Origin: Cytobacillus pseudoceanisediminis
Lineage (GTDB): Bacteria; Bacillota; Bacilli; Bacillales; Cytobacillaceae
Direction: 5' to 3'
DNA length: 64,000 bases
Assembly: GCF_023516215.1 (NCBI RefSeq)
Contig: NZ_CP097349.1
Coordinates: forward strand, 992,001 to 1,056,000
The notes under the pieces were generated by a model, which saw only the letters and a program-made list of their open reading frames with translations, was not told the origin of the DNA and did no database searches. Each line of letters begins with the position of its first letter. Position 1 is the stretch's first letter. Shown in pieces: positions 17,322 to 26,931 of the stretch. A program made the translations under genes and the position numbers.

Positions 17322-18158
17322 ATGAGAGTGTTGGGGAAAGAACAGTCGAATGTGTTAGAAGTTAGAAATTTACATGTAGAGGTAAACTCGTTAAATGGTA
17401 ATACTACTCTAGTTAAAGATATTAATTTTGAACTAAAGCCGGGGAGAGTACTAGGTCTTGTTGGAGAAAGTGGATGCGGTAAAACCGTCACAAGTATGTC
17501 CATTCTTCAGCTGCTTGATCGGAAAACATCAAATGTTGAAGGCAGTATAGTATTACAAGGACGCGAACTGAACGGATTGGACGAAAAAGAAATGCGCAAG
17601 GTCCGTGGCAAGGATATAGCCTTTATTATGCAAAACCCGATGAATGCTTTTACGCCCGTTTTTACTATTGGCCATCAATTTATTGAAACCATCCGCTCAC
17701 ATACAGAATGGAATAAAAAACAAGCATCCGAACTTGCCATCGAGGCGTTGCATCATGTGAACTTGCCAAATCCCGCTAGGATTTTAAAATACTACCCTTT
17801 TCAATTGAGTGGCGGCATGCTTCAACGAGTGATGATCGCTATCGCTGCATGCTTGCATCCAGCTGTAATTATAGCCGATGAACCGACAACTGCACTTGAC
17901 GTAAATAATCAGAAGATAGTGCTGCACCACTTAGATAGAATTCGCTCTGAATACGGGTCAGCAATTTTATTAATCTCCCATGATCTTGGAGTCATTTCTG
18001 AAATGGCAGATGACGTTGCCGTGATGCAGAATGGCAGAATAGTAGAAAAAGCGGATGTGTTTCAGTTATTTGATAAACCACAGCATGAGTATACGAAAAA
18101 ACTATTAAATGCACGCTCAATATTACATTTAGATGAAATGATCATCCATTTGGCTTGA
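17322..18158 (+). CDS. NikD/CntD-like ABC ATPase
   Basis: This is a cytoplasmic ATP-binding subunit of 278 residues. It has Walker A GLVGESGCGKTVTS, Q-loop IMQNPMNAFTPV, ABC signature LSGGMLQRVMIA, Walker B AVIIADEPTTALD and H-loop LLISHDLG. It lacks the C-terminal oligopeptide (oligo_HPY) extension found in DppD, which fits a NikD-type protein. It powers import together with the next gene product. Confidence 0.9.
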   Translation: MRVLGKEQSNVLEVRNLHVEVNSLNGNTTLVKDINFELKPGRVLGLVGESGCGKTVTSMSILQLLDRKTSNVEGSIVLQGRELNGLDEKEMRKVRGKDIAFIMQNPMNAFTPVFTIGHQFIETIRSHTEWNKKQASELAIEALHHVNLPNPARILKYYPFQLSGGMLQRVMIAIAACLHPAVIIADEPTTALDVNNQKIVLHHLDRIRSEYGSAILLISHDLGVISEMADDVAVMQNGRIVEKADVFQLFDKPQHEYTKKLLNARSILHLDEMIIHLA

Positions 18159-18172
18159 TAAGGGGTGAACAA

Positions 18173-18985
18173 ATGAGTTTATTAATTGTAAATGAAGTAA
18201 CTCATAGCTACGGATCCCGAAAGTTTTTCAATTGGAAAGACCGTTCTAAAAAAGTACTTTCTGATATATCACTCTCTATCGAGGAAGGAACATGCTTAGG
18301 AATGCTGGGTACGAGCGGAGCTGGTAAAAGTACTTTAGGAAAAGTAATTCTTGGTTTGGAACGGCCACAATATGGGCAAGTTCTGTTTCAAGGGCATGAT
18401 ATTTATACCGCTGATAAGCATGCTCGCCAAAAAATCCGCCGTGATCTTCAAGCTGTCTTTCAGGATTCATACTCATCGGTCAATCCCCGCATGACGGCCG
18501 AACGTATTATTGCAGAGCCGCTAGAAAACTATGAAAAGCTAACAGCAGCTGAACAAAAACGAACCGTTGTTGAATTATTGGAGAGGGTAGGGTTAAGTGA
18601 AGGGGATTTAAAAAAGTACCCGCATCAATTTAGCGGCGGCCAATTGCAGAGGATCAATATTGCCAGAGCGATCTCACTCAAGCCAAAGCTGATTGTCTTA
18701 GACGAATCCGTAAGCAGTTTAGATATGGTAAATCAAAATCTTATTTTAGAATTATTAAGGGAGCTAAAAGATGAGCTTGGGTTGTCTTATCTTTTTATTA
18801 CACATGATATTAAAGCTGCCTATACGATTAGTGATACATTAGCTGTTCTAGAAAAAGGAGAATTAATCAAGCTTTACGATTCAAAAAATCAGTTTTTTGC
18901 TTCTGAACATCCTGTCGTTAAAAAGATGAGAGACTCTATACTTGCCGAGCACCCACGCTTTCGTTCAATTAGAACAAATGGTTAG
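18173..18985 (+). CDS. NikE/CntF-like ABC ATPase
   Basis: This is the second ATP-binding subunit, ~270 residues. It has Walker A GTSGAGKSTLGKVI, Q-loop VFQDSYSSVNPRMT, signature FSGGQLQRINIARA, Walker B LIVLDESVSSLD and H-loop LFITHDIK. The ATG at 18173 follows AAGGGGTG; a frame-open ATG at 18155 lies inside the previous gene and is rejected. A strong terminator follows at 19011-19048. Confidence 0.9.
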   Translation: MSLLIVNEVTHSYGSRKFFNWKDRSKKVLSDISLSIEEGTCLGMLGTSGAGKSTLGKVILGLERPQYGQVLFQGHDIYTADKHARQKIRRDLQAVFQDSYSSVNPRMTAERIIAEPLENYEKLTAAEQKRTVVELLERVGLSEGDLKKYPHQFSGGQLQRINIARAISLKPKLIVLDESVSSLDMVNQNLILELLRELKDELGLSYLFITHDIKAAYTISDTLAVLEKGELIKLYDSKNQFFASEHPVVKKMRDSILAEHPRFRSIRTNG

Positions 18986-19010
18986 CCATTTAAGTTTTTT
19001 ATTTTTATTC

Positions 19011-19048
19011 CAAAGCCCTGATTTCTCACATAATCGGGGCTTTGGTTT
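19011..19048 (+). terminator. Intrinsic terminator at the end of the nik-like operon
   Basis: CCAAAGCCC pairs with GGGCTTTGG across a short AT-rich loop, followed by TTTT. It separates the importer genes from the MATE gene, so the pump gene depends on readthrough or its own promoter. Confidence 0.75.
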
Positions 19049-19065
19049 TAGAAGGAGGAAGTTGG

Positions 19066-20381
19066 ATGAATCATCGTGCGTTCCTTGCTTTAGCGATCCC
19101 TTTAACGGTTTCCACGATGACACAGCCATTATTAGGGGCTGTAGATACAGCCGTAATCGGACAATTGCCTAATCCTGCCTATATTGGAGGTGTTGCTATA
19201 GGGACCCTTATTTTTAACACTTTGTATTGGGTGTTGGGGTTTTTACGGGTAAGCACATCTGCATTTGCTGCACAAGCTAACGGGGCAAATGATTCCACTC
19301 AAGAAGTCCTTGCTTTATCACGCCCATTTTTATTAGCTTTAATTACAGGGATGTGTTTTATTCTCTTACAATGGCCGATTGAATATACAGCTCTCATGTT
19401 GACTTCACCTGATTCTGATGTAAGTAAGTTTGCTGTGGAATATTTTCGTATTCGAATATGGGGGCCCCATTTGCATTGATGAATTATGTTATTCTCGGCT
19501 GGTTAATGGGGATGGCTAAGATTAAGGAATCCTTATATTTACAAGTGTTAATGAATGTTTTAAATATGATTCTCGCTATTATTTTTGTCCATGTCTTTTC
19601 ATTCGCCGTAAAAGGGGTCGCTGCAGCCACTTTAATTGCTGAAATTACAGCCTTCATATTAGGATTATTCATTGTTTTGAAGGCATTACCTATAGAGTGG
19701 AGAGTACCATCTGCCAAAGTGCTTTTAGATACCGAATCTATGAGGAAAATGTTTAACGTTAACAAGGATTTGTTTATTCGCACGATTTGTTTACTGGTGG
19801 TTATTAATATGTTTACAGCAAAAGGTGCCTCGTATGGTACAGAAATTCTAGCAGCCAATGCTGTATTATTTCAAATTCATTATATAATGGCTTATTTATT
19901 CGATGGGTTTGCTAATGCCACTAGTATTTTCGCTGGCAAAGCAATAGGATCCAATGAACCTAAATTATTTAAAAAAACACTTACTTTATCTTGGCAATGG
20001 TCAGTGATAATGGCTTTGGTCATAGCTTGTGTGTACGGGTTATTTCAAGCAGTTATTATTGGCCTGTTTACAAATTTAACTAGTGTTATCGAACTTGCAG
20101 CTAAATATGGAGCATGGCTCATCATCTATCCGTTTGCAGCTTGTTTCGGCCTTGTCATTTACGGTGTCTTTACGGGAGCGACTGAAATTGCCCCTGTTCG
20201 AAACACTATGATTTACGCAATGATTATCTATATCATTATACAAATTTCAATAACCCCTATCTGGCATAATCATGGCCTATGGCTTGCTTTTATCATCTAT
20301 ACTATTGCTCGATCCGGCTTCCTCGTCATGTATATTCCTAGATTAAATAAGAAAATATGGCTCCAAGAGGATGGGGGCTGA
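19066..20381 (+). pseudogene. MATE-family efflux transporter (DinF-like), frameshifted
   Basis: This is a 12-helix multidrug/organic-cation or metabolite exporter. The first frame reads LALAIPLTVSTMTQPLLGAVDTAVIG, a DinF-type N-terminus, and runs to EYFRIRIWG. The second frame carries APFALMNYVILGWLMGMAK to the C-terminus. The two join as RIRIWGAPFALMN if one G is added to the G run at 19460-19464. The start is the ATG after GAAGGAGG. Placement right after a Fur-box metallophore-type importer parallels the exporter gene of the staphylopine locus, although that exporter is an MFS protein. The break may be a sequencing error. Confidence 0.8.
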
Positions 20382-21060
20382 AAGTTATAATTTAGAACAG
20401 TTAGAGATAACAAAAAATATACCATAAAAGGTCAAATAGATAATGTCCCACCCAAGTGGTTGCTATAGCCCTATTTAATATTAGCTGTCATACTAGAAGA
20501 CCTTTTTATTCAATTACCATGAAAATAAGTTCCTCATGATTATATAAATGACAATACTTAAGGAGACCTTACTCAATCGTTTGAAAAAAAGAGGAGAGCG
20601 TTAAATATAATAAATGTAAGGATCGGTTGACTGGATTAAGGTCAGCATCAGTATTGACACTCCTTATCCATTGTCATTAGAAACTGGTATTCAGGAAAAC
20701 AATGCTCACCGTTTTTTCGAAGCCGAATTAGATTATGATAAATGGTGCCATCCATTTAGGAAAATGTTTGATTTAAATAGGGGTAATGCTTCAACAGGCC
20801 AGGTGGCTTTTTCTTATGCAACAAACGGGGCAGGTTAAGAATCTCCTCTTCTAAATATTTTCTTCCACTGTTTTGAATAAAATGAGTTTAGTACCATCAC
20901 TTAACTTATAATCTTTAGCATTTTTCTTAGAATACTTAAGATTTCATCATAATTATATCGCTCGTGTCCCGAATGTTCTGACAATGGATAATGAAGAAAA
21001 TCTTAATTTATTTTATCTAATATGTGGTTCATACTGTGGAAAAATTGGCCTTAATAAGGA
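20382..21060. other. Intergenic region with a protein-like fragment and a repeat core
   Basis: One frame (20627-20836) reads VDWIKVSISIDTPYPLSLET with a continuation that includes HRFFEAELDYDKWCHPFRKM. It has no start or ribosome site, so it is probably a gene fragment of unknown family. It runs into a repeat copy at 20800-20838 (GGTGGCTTTTTCTT, then AACGGGGCAGGTTAAG). Confidence 0.35.
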
Positions 21061-21087
21061 AAAAAGCGCCTAAAAAAGGCGCTTTTT
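21061..21087 (-). terminator. Terminator of the DUF3231 gene
   Basis: On the minus strand AAAAAGCGCC pairs with GGCGCTTTTT around TTTTTTA. It lies immediately after the stop of the DUF3231 protein. Confidence 0.7.
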
Positions 21088-21090
21088 ACT

Positions 21091-21634
21091 TTAGCAATCC
21101 TTAGATTCATTATAGTGTAGAGGAGGGGGATTAACCATCCTTTTTCTTTGTTAAGCTTTAACATTTTTAAACCAAATTGTGCCTTTGCCATATGAAACTG
21201 GCCATACATCATGGCAATATCTTCTCGGATACTTTGACCTATTACTTGACTACATGTCACTAATCCAGCAGCGGCATCTTTTGAAATTGATGCGCTAATT
21301 TCTGGATCAGTAAATCTGGCTCCTGCCGGGATACTTTCAAGATTTGCATTAGGGCGATCAGGTGGAGAAGGTGGTAATCCAATTCCATTTGCTTTTAATA
21401 AGTCTTGCAATTGATTGTTCTCGTTTTTTAAACCTTGTATCGCTTCTTCAATGAGTTTTTTAAGTCTTGATCACCAGTATGGTTAAAAAAAGACTGATAT
21501 CCTGCAATCAGGCCGTTATTAGTCAACAGATGAGTCCAAGTCGAAATTACCTCACCATAATGCATGGGTTCATCCTGGGGGTTGCCACTTAATATTCCCA
21601 TAACTACACTCCTTATAATTTCTTGAATATTCAT
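21091..21634 (-). pseudogene. DUF3231 spore-associated protein, frameshifted twice
   Basis: This is a one-domain DUF3231 protein (helical, ferritin-like, common in spore formers), about 180 residues when joined. The N-terminal frame reads MNIQEIIRSVVMGILSGNPQ, then HYGEVISTWTHLLTNNGLIAGY. The main frame carries LQDLLKANGIGLPPSPPDRP, then ARFTDPEISASISKDAAAGL and the RNGW-like C-terminus. One missing A (plus-strand T run 21456-21461) splits them. A second missing C (plus-strand G run 21125-21129) would restore the usual IPPPLHYNES ending and stop at 21091. The start has an AAAGGAG site. Confidence 0.72.
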
Positions 21635-21825
21635 ACGTTACTCCTTTTAAGTGAAAATAGAGTATAAGGATAGTATGTATTTGAATGCAGGAGGATATTC
21701 TCTGTAATGGAATTTTTATGTAAGAATATATATGACTGATTACCATTACCAGGGAAAACGGTTTATATGGACAATTCGAACGGATTATTAAAGTAAAGGG
21801 TGCTTACTAAAAAAGAACTAGCTGC

Positions 21826-21872
21826 TATCTTAGGCGGCTTTTCTGATTGTACAAAAGGGGCAGGTTTGTTTT
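21826..21872. repeat. Intergenic repeat copy
   Basis: AGCTGCT / GGCGGCT hairpin and TTTTCTG, then AAAAGGGGCAGGTTTGTT at 21853-21870. Confidence 0.65.
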
Positions 21873-21940
21873 ATAAGAAAAATTTACTGTTATAGCGTAT
21901 CAGACCCAAACTGCGAAATAAAAAAGACGAGTTTCCCAGT

Positions 21941-22081
21941 CTAATTCTTTAGTTTATAAAGCTTGTCCGAGATGGATTTATGAAAAATATTCTTCTCCTG
22001 CTGTACCTTGAAAATTTTAATAAGGAACCAAACAATAAACAAAATAGGGGCTACGGATATTAAAAGTGGAGGGATTGTCAC
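21941..22081 (-). CDS. Small membrane protein or fragment, 46 aa
   Basis: On the minus strand a frame from GTG encodes VTIPPLLISVAPILFIVWFL and then a Lys-rich tail (FKVQQEKNIFHKSISDKLYK). One membrane helix and a basic tail are clear. No ribosome site is seen and a stop lies just upstream, so it could be a frameshifted or truncated gene. The family is unknown. Confidence 0.3.
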   Translation of the reverse strand: MTIPPLLISVAPILFIVWFLIKIFKVQQEKNIFHKSISDKLYKLKN

Positions 22082-22126
22082 AATTAGTATCAGTTATTAA
22101 GTATAGTTCTCTAAGTTTTTGGATAA

Positions 22127-22576
22127 TTATACCCCAAACTGCTTTAAATGATGATCAAGGTGCTTATAAATTCCTTTACCCCATTCCTCGGAGCTAAGTT
22201 TGCCGAAAAAAGGATGTGGATGAGCTGTACATTTCTCTGGTCCATTATTTTGAAATGCAATAATTTTTTGTTTCAGCTTTTCTCTTTCTGTTTCAAATTC
22301 TTTTTTATCTGTTATCAAAATGGTCGGAATAGTGGACATATTGTGAGGTATCGGCTTGTCATTGTACAAAATTGGTTTTGCAAATCTTCCTATTAACCTC
22401 CCTAACCAACCTCTCGGCGGAAAAGAATGCCCCATTGCTATATCTTGGAACGATGAGCAATGAGCTAGCATTTGAGCAACATCCATTCTTCCCCATTGCG
22501 GTTTTGAATTCGGATTTAACTTGTCTATACGGTTTAAAATTTCCTCTGTATGCAAATGATTAAAAATATTTTTCAT
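22127..22576 (-). CDS. DUF1569 (DinB-like) protein
   Basis: This is a ~149-residue protein. It shows the family pattern PQWGRMDVAQMLAHCSSFQD, then GHSFPPRGWLGRLIGRFAKP and a C-terminal HPFFGKLSSEEWGKGIYKHLDHHLKQFGV. Conserved His residues at similar places to DinB proteins (MLAHC, HPFFG, HLDHHL) suggest a four-helix metal-binding fold. The role may be thiol transfer, but the function is unknown. The start has an AAAGGGG site. It is monocistronic on the minus strand. Confidence 0.82.
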   Translation of the reverse strand: MKNIFNHLHTEEILNRIDKLNPNSKPQWGRMDVAQMLAHCSSFQDIAMGHSFPPRGWLGRLIGRFAKPILYNDKPIPHNMSTIPTILITDKKEFETEREKLKQKIIAFQNNGPEKCTAHPHPFFGKLSSEEWGKGIYKHLDHHLKQFGV

Positions 22577-22653
22577 AAGCTAATCCCCTTTACATATTGA
22601 CATTTATTTATATTCACCCTCATCTGTACTTAACCCTTCTTCAACTAACGGGG

Positions 22654-22679
22654 GCCATACTTCAAGAATGAAGTATGGC
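22654..22679. terminator. Terminator-like hairpin
   Basis: GCCATACTTC pairs perfectly with GAAGTATGGC around AAGAAT, followed by TATTCTTATT. It directly follows a CTAACGGGGG repeat-like motif. Confidence 0.55.
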
Positions 22680-22844
22680 TATTCTTATTGAAGTAAAGAC
22701 CTGCGGTAATATGTCAACTCCAAAAGTTTAAAGATGTTTAGTTTTCAATTTACTTGTGACTAAAAAAGACCGTAAGGAACTACACCAGTAAATAAATGTA
22801 ATTTACTGGAAATCAGGAAGGCTTGCGCTGACAAAGTATATTTG

Positions 22845-24074
22845 TCAGATCTTCACGCACCTTTCTTGCGCAAAGACTTGGCGTTTGCGAAGCAGCGCAT
22901 CCACCAATCGCACGAGTTTTCTTGCTGTTAGGACGAGGGCACGTTTGTGTTGATGTTTTGGAACTTCAAGACATTTCTTTTGGTAAAACTCGCGATATTC
23001 GGGAATCTGTCTCCTAACCGAGTTGGCGGCTTCAACGAGGTAGTAGCGCAGATATTCGTTTCCTTGTCGCGAAAGAGAAGTGTCTTCAGCTGTAAAGCGG
23101 CCAGACTGGTGTTTCCGCCAGTATAGACCTGCATATTTGGCAATCTTGCTTTCATCTTCAAAACGTTCAATCTGGCCGATTTCGGCAATAATGCCTGCGG
23201 CATATACAGGTCCGATGCCCGGTATAGTCTCCAAGGTCTGGGAAAGGCCTGTCATTAGACGGGTAATGGCTTTGTCGATTTCCTTGATCTGTTTCTGAAA
23301 GGAACGGATCAGCTCAATGGAAGTACCTAAAAGGAGATCCATTGAGTCTTCTACCACTTTATCTAAGCGGTAGGAAGAGCGGACTGCCCGTTGGATGGAA
23401 GTAGCTACTTTATCGGGATCAGAGAAACGATTCTTCCCGTGTTCCTGAAGGAACGCAGCCAATTCATCTAAAGGCATCTGGGCCAGTTCTTCCAGGCTGT
23501 ATCTTTCGAGGAAGAGGTCCATCATCGCATTTCCGAAGGCGGAAGAGTCCACCTCATGGGAAAAGTTGCTGCACTTGAAATTCAGATGTTGGAGAAAGTG
23601 CTGTTTCTCCTTTGTCATCATCTTAACCAAGTGATAACGTGAACGGGTCAACTGTTGGAGTGCGACATACTGGCTCTCCTTGACAATGGACATCTGGTTA
23701 CGGCCGAATCGGACATAATCGGCAATCACGAATGCATCAATTTCATCCGTCTTATTCATATCCGAATAGCTTTTCTTGAAGTTGGCAATCTGTTTCGGAT
23801 TAATGACGAACACTTGAGTGTCAAAGACCTTAAGGTCTTCATCATAATGAAGGAACATAGAAGGATGGAAGCTATAGACCGAAGTGGACTCCAAACCGAT
23901 CTTAACGCTTTCAACTTTACGTCCTTTCGCAAGGCCGAGGATTCGTTCCTTCAAAACTGTGGCTCCTGGAAGGTCATTTGATACCGTGAAGGTATCCACT
24001 TTTGATCCTTCCTGATCAAGGATACAGCCTTTCATGTCAAACGAACTTACGTCTAAACCAACAAATAATCGCAT
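22845..24074 (-). CDS. IS110-family transposase (DEDD recombinase)
   Basis: This is a 409-residue transposase. The N-terminal DEDD domain has Asp in LFVGLDVSSFDMKG, Glu in KIGLESTSVYS and two Asp in MNKTDEIDAFVIADYV. The C-terminal transposase_20 domain has ETIPGIGPVYAAGIIAEIGQ and KIAKYAGLYWRKHQSGRFTAED. The frame is intact. The clear divergence from the 7913 transposase indicates independent arrival. An AGGAGGG ribosome site precedes the ATG. Confidence 0.92.
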   Translation of the reverse strand: MRLFVGLDVSSFDMKGCILDQEGSKVDTFTVSNDLPGATVLKERILGLAKGRKVESVKIGLESTSVYSFHPSMFLHYDEDLKVFDTQVFVINPKQIANFKKSYSDMNKTDEIDAFVIADYVRFGRNQMSIVKESQYVALQQLTRSRYHLVKMMTKEKQHFLQHLNFKCSNFSHEVDSSAFGNAMMDLFLERYSLEELAQMPLDELAAFLQEHGKNRFSDPDKVATSIQRAVRSSYRLDKVVEDSMDLLLGTSIELIRSFQKQIKEIDKAITRLMTGLSQTLETIPGIGPVYAAGIIAEIGQIERFEDESKIAKYAGLYWRKHQSGRFTAEDTSLSRQGNEYLRYYLVEAANSVRRQIPEYREFYQKKCLEVPKHQHKRALVLTARKLVRLVDALLRKRQVFAQERCVKI

Positions 24075-24118
24075 GGGGGTTACCCTCCTTTCATTGTGGA
24101 ATCATTGGGTATTTCCTT

Positions 24119-24365
24119 GGACGCCTCGAGATATCTCTAGTATGGACGCCGATCATCAACCTCGTGTATCAGAACTGCATCTGCATCGAAAGCCGCCTCA
24201 GGGCTGCTTGTCACCTGAGTTCGAGAGGCAGTGCGCTCAGCCTGCGAGTATGAAGTGCCGCACGTACACTGAGAAACAGTCTTTAGATGTAGTCAAGCTA
24301 CAGGGGCAGGAAGAATTGTCCCAAATGATCCTAAGACCATTATCTAGAAATATCTCGAGACGTCC
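24119..24365 (-). ncRNA. Candidate bridge RNA region bounded by inverted repeats
   Basis: GGACGCCTCGAGATATCTCT begins at 24119 and its near-perfect reverse complement ends at 24365 (22 bases each, two mismatches). They enclose ~200 GC-rich bases upstream of the transposase. Open frames through this region on either strand look incidental. By family knowledge this is where an IS110 bridge RNA would be encoded; the bounding stem is unusual. No fold was computed. Confidence 0.42.
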
Positions 24366-24435
24366 AAACAGACCACCTTATATTGATAGAAAAGATGAAA
24401 AAGAGAATGGTATTTAAGGAGTTAAACATAATATA

Positions 24436-24455
24436 CGAGGGGCAGGTTTGTTGAA
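24436..24455. repeat. Repeat core beside IS110
   Basis: CGAGGGGCAGGTTTGTTGAA. A minus-strand terminator-like hairpin (GCCGCAAAT / ATTTGCGG with T7) follows at 24467-24491. Confidence 0.55.
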
Positions 24456-24686
24456 CAGGAGTCAGAAAAAAACCGCAAATAATTTGCGGCTCACAACTGG
24501 CAATTTGTTTTTAATTTATACCCATAATAAATTATGTGAAAATTACATTCATTGACTGGGTTTTGGAGCAAGTTTTTTTGAGTTGAAATCTGGGTGAACC
24601 TTGCCCATTAAAGTTATCCCCTTTTAAAATTTGTCATAAACCTTATGTAACCCTTATTTTTTAGGTGCGTTAATCCTAAATTGAGT

Positions 24687-24708
24687 TAAGGGGCAGGTTT
24701 GTTCAATA
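24687..24708. repeat. Repeat core
   Basis: TAAGGGGCAGGTTTGTTCAA. It follows a GGTGCGTTAATCC left-part remnant at 24664. Confidence 0.5.
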
Positions 24709-24759
24709 AGGAATTGAATTATTATGGTAAAAATATTTGTACCTTACGTATTCATACGT

Positions 24760-24900
24760 AGGTAAGAGAAGATTGCAGAAGACCTTACTCAAGAAATATT
24801 TGTAAAATGTTATCAAAAGTTGGACCAATACCAAAAGAAATCTTCACTAAGATCATGGATCTGGAGAATCGCATCCTTTCAAGTGATAAATCTCCAACAA
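24760..24900 (+). pseudogene. ECF sigma factor region 2 remnant
   Basis: The frame reads KIAEDLTQEIFVKCYQKLDQ, then YQKKSSLRSWIWRIA before losing similarity. That is sigma-70 region 2 of an ECF sigma factor (A-E-D-L-T-Q-E-x-F ... L-R-x-W-x-x-R-I-A). The N-terminus and region 4 are absent. The fragment is directly followed by a repeat at 24908. Confidence 0.65.
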
Positions 24901-24907
24901 AAAAAGA

Positions 24908-24990
24908 CTTACCGGCCAATAACTATGAAAATATTAGAAAATAAGAGTAAACAGCTGTTTTTACTTCTTTTATTGAGGGAGTTTAGTTAA
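24908..24990. repeat. Dispersed repeat, 'cttaccggc' variant, copy 2
   Basis: CTTACCGGCCAATAACTATG ... GAGTAAACAGCTG and a T-rich tract. It is homologous to 3139-3230 and 35028-35090. Confidence 0.6.
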
Positions 24991-25180
24991 ATAATCGTAA
25001 TTAGGTTTTTTTCTAAAATCGGCCAGGTTATAGAAGAGAGCATAGGAATAAATAGTTCATACCTCATCGCTTTTAAAAACAAAATCCCAATTTTTTTCAT
25101 ATTCAGCGTATCCTTTTTAGAAGGGAAAAACGTTATATAAAATGAATGTATTTTGTAGGCTATTAAAGGAGTGGGGGATT

Positions 25181-26241
25181 ATGAAGGTTCTTATATTGGG
25201 TGGTACTCGTTTTTTAGGAAAAGCGATGGTTGAAGAAGGATTGAAAAGAGGCTATGAAATCACGTTATTTAATCGCGGGAACTATAAAGAGGCGTTTTCC
25301 GAAGTGGAACAGCTCATCGGTGATAGAGACGGAGATGTATCACAGCTCGAAAACAGGAAATGGGATGTCGTAGTGGACACATGTGGATTCGCTCCCCACC
25401 AAATTAACAAAGTCGCAGCTGTCCTCGGGAATTGCATCGAACATTACACATACATTTCAAGTATCTCTGTTTATAAAGATTGGATTCCTCTCAATATCGC
25501 GGAAGAATATCATTTACAGTCTATGCCACCGGATCGATTGAAAAACGTATTGAAAGACGTTGAGGAAGGGAAAATTTCTCCTTATGAGCATTACGGTACG
25601 TTGAAAGTTTTATGTGAAGCAGAAGCAGAGAAATATTGGCCAGGGCGCGTGTTGCATATCAGGGCAGGTCAGCTTGTCGGTCCCTTTGACTATACGGATC
25701 GCCTCCCATACTGGGTTCAACGTGTAGCGGAAGGCGGAAACATAGTGGTACCAGGAAGGCCTGATCGTCCAATTCAACTGATCGACGTGAAAGATATAGC
25801 AACATGGGCGTTCGATATGATGAAAAAAGAAAGGCTGGAACGTTCAATGTTACAGGTCCGGATTATGAATTGACGATGGAAGAGCTTTTAAACACGTGTA
25901 AAGCTATTACAAACAGTGATGGTCAATTTGTCTGGGTAGATGAACAGTTTTTATTGGATCATCAAATACAGCCATGGACTGAAATGCCGTTATGGATCCC
26001 TGAGAGTTTCCCTTTAGAAGGAGAAACTCAACCGTGGAAAATGTGCATCAGTGTAAAAAAAGCTTTAGACTCCGGGCTTTCCTTCAGTCCCCTTGAAGAA
26101 ACAATACATGACGTGTATCAATGGGAGAAAGCGAGACAAGATTCAAAACGAAAAACAGGGATATCGCGTGAAAAAGAGCAAGAATTGCTAAATTCCTGGT
26201 TGCAAAAAAAGAAAAAAGCATACAGTATGATGGCGTTATAA
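25181..26241 (+). pseudogene. NAD-dependent epimerase/reductase (extended SDR), frameshifted
   Basis: This is an extended SDR protein of ~350 residues when joined. The Rossmann motif is MKVLILGGTRFLGKAMVEEG. It continues with VVVDTCGFAPHQINKVAAVL, active-site region YTYISSISVY, and ISPYEHYGTLKVLCEAEAEK with a Tyr-x3-Lys (YGTLK). The second frame carries AGTFNVTGPDYELTMEELLN and a C-terminal Lys-rich tail. Adding one A in the run at 25830-25832 joins DMMKKE to KAGTFNVTG seamlessly. The ATG at 25181 follows GTGGGGG. The substrate is unknown; the family includes nucleotide-sugar epimerases and isoflavone-reductase-like enzymes. Confidence 0.8.
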
Positions 26242-26415
26242 TCCGCGCGGGCAAGAGTTGAAGGCTGGGTAGAGCATTATGAATTAGGATAACTATAAAA
26301 AGGGATAGTTCCAGAGAAACTGTCACCACTCCCAATCAGTCCTGTTGTGATTGCTTTTTTAACAAGATGTACTAAAATAAATAAAATTAATCATTGAGAA
26401 AGGAGGCAAAAAGTA

Positions 26416-26562
26416 ATGGAAACTGTTTTCAGAAGTATAGCAGAAGAAGTAAAGTCATTTTTACAATTGGGAGATTTACGTGCAACGGGATTAGTCTGTC
26501 CTTTTTTAAGTAAACTTCATATGGAATACCGTTTCCGGAAACTTTTTGTCTCTTTATTATAG
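26416..26562 (+). CDS. Short ORF with a strong ribosome site, 48 aa
   Basis: An AAAGGAGG site precedes the ATG with normal spacing. The frame encodes METVFRSIAEEVKSFLQLGD and continues to LHMEYRFRKLFVSLL. The product is half helical and half hydrophobic-basic at the C-terminus. I recognise no family; it may be the 5' end of a decayed gene or a real small protein. Confidence 0.35.
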   Translation: METVFRSIAEEVKSFLQLGDLRATGLVCPFLSKLHMEYRFRKLFVSLL

Positions 26563-26676
26563 GTTTAGAGAAGACAATATAATTGTTAGTGCATTCTGAT
26601 TATAACTAAACAACTACTAGATGCCAGGTGCATCCGTTCTGCCCCGGCTGCCGTTATGATAAAACCATATAAAAAA

Positions 26677-26702
26677 TGGTCAACCAGAAATATCTGGCTG
26701 AC
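26677..26702. terminator. Terminator-like hairpin
   Basis: GGTCA..CCAGA pairs with TCTGG..TGACC around AATA. It lies in the gene-poor region 26563-26930, which otherwise holds only a GAACGGGTGC repeat relic (26704) and the ACCCTA/TAGGGT terminator at 26881-26905. Confidence 0.5.
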
Positions 26703-26931
26703 CTTATAATACGAACGGGTGCTTTTGTTCAATAAAAGTGTTGCAATGATCTTCAACAACCAAGGTAGCTGATATAGTTTAATTAGAAGGGAAAACAGAT
26801 ATTTTCAATTCCTTACTTGAAGAGAAGAGATCGTTTCTCAGTGGAAGAGTGTTGCTAAATATGAGCTGGTAGCTTTTTAGAACCCTAGGCCTAGCATAGG
26901 GTTTTCTTATAGATAAAAACAAAGGACAGTA

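Larger units (their letters stand above)
22790..24420 (-). mobile_element. Second IS110-family insertion sequence (boundaries approximate)
   Basis: A minus-strand DEDD transposase with a ~340-base GC-rich non-coding left region at 24075-24420. Ends are estimated from the compositional change. It is not a close copy of the first IS110 element by protein sequence. Confidence 0.6.

Noticed and set aside
24034..24417. 127-aa ORF on the plus strand upstream of the second IS110 transposase
   Set aside because: It runs through the GC-rich putative bridge-RNA region, antisense to the transposase start, with no ribosome site or family signal.
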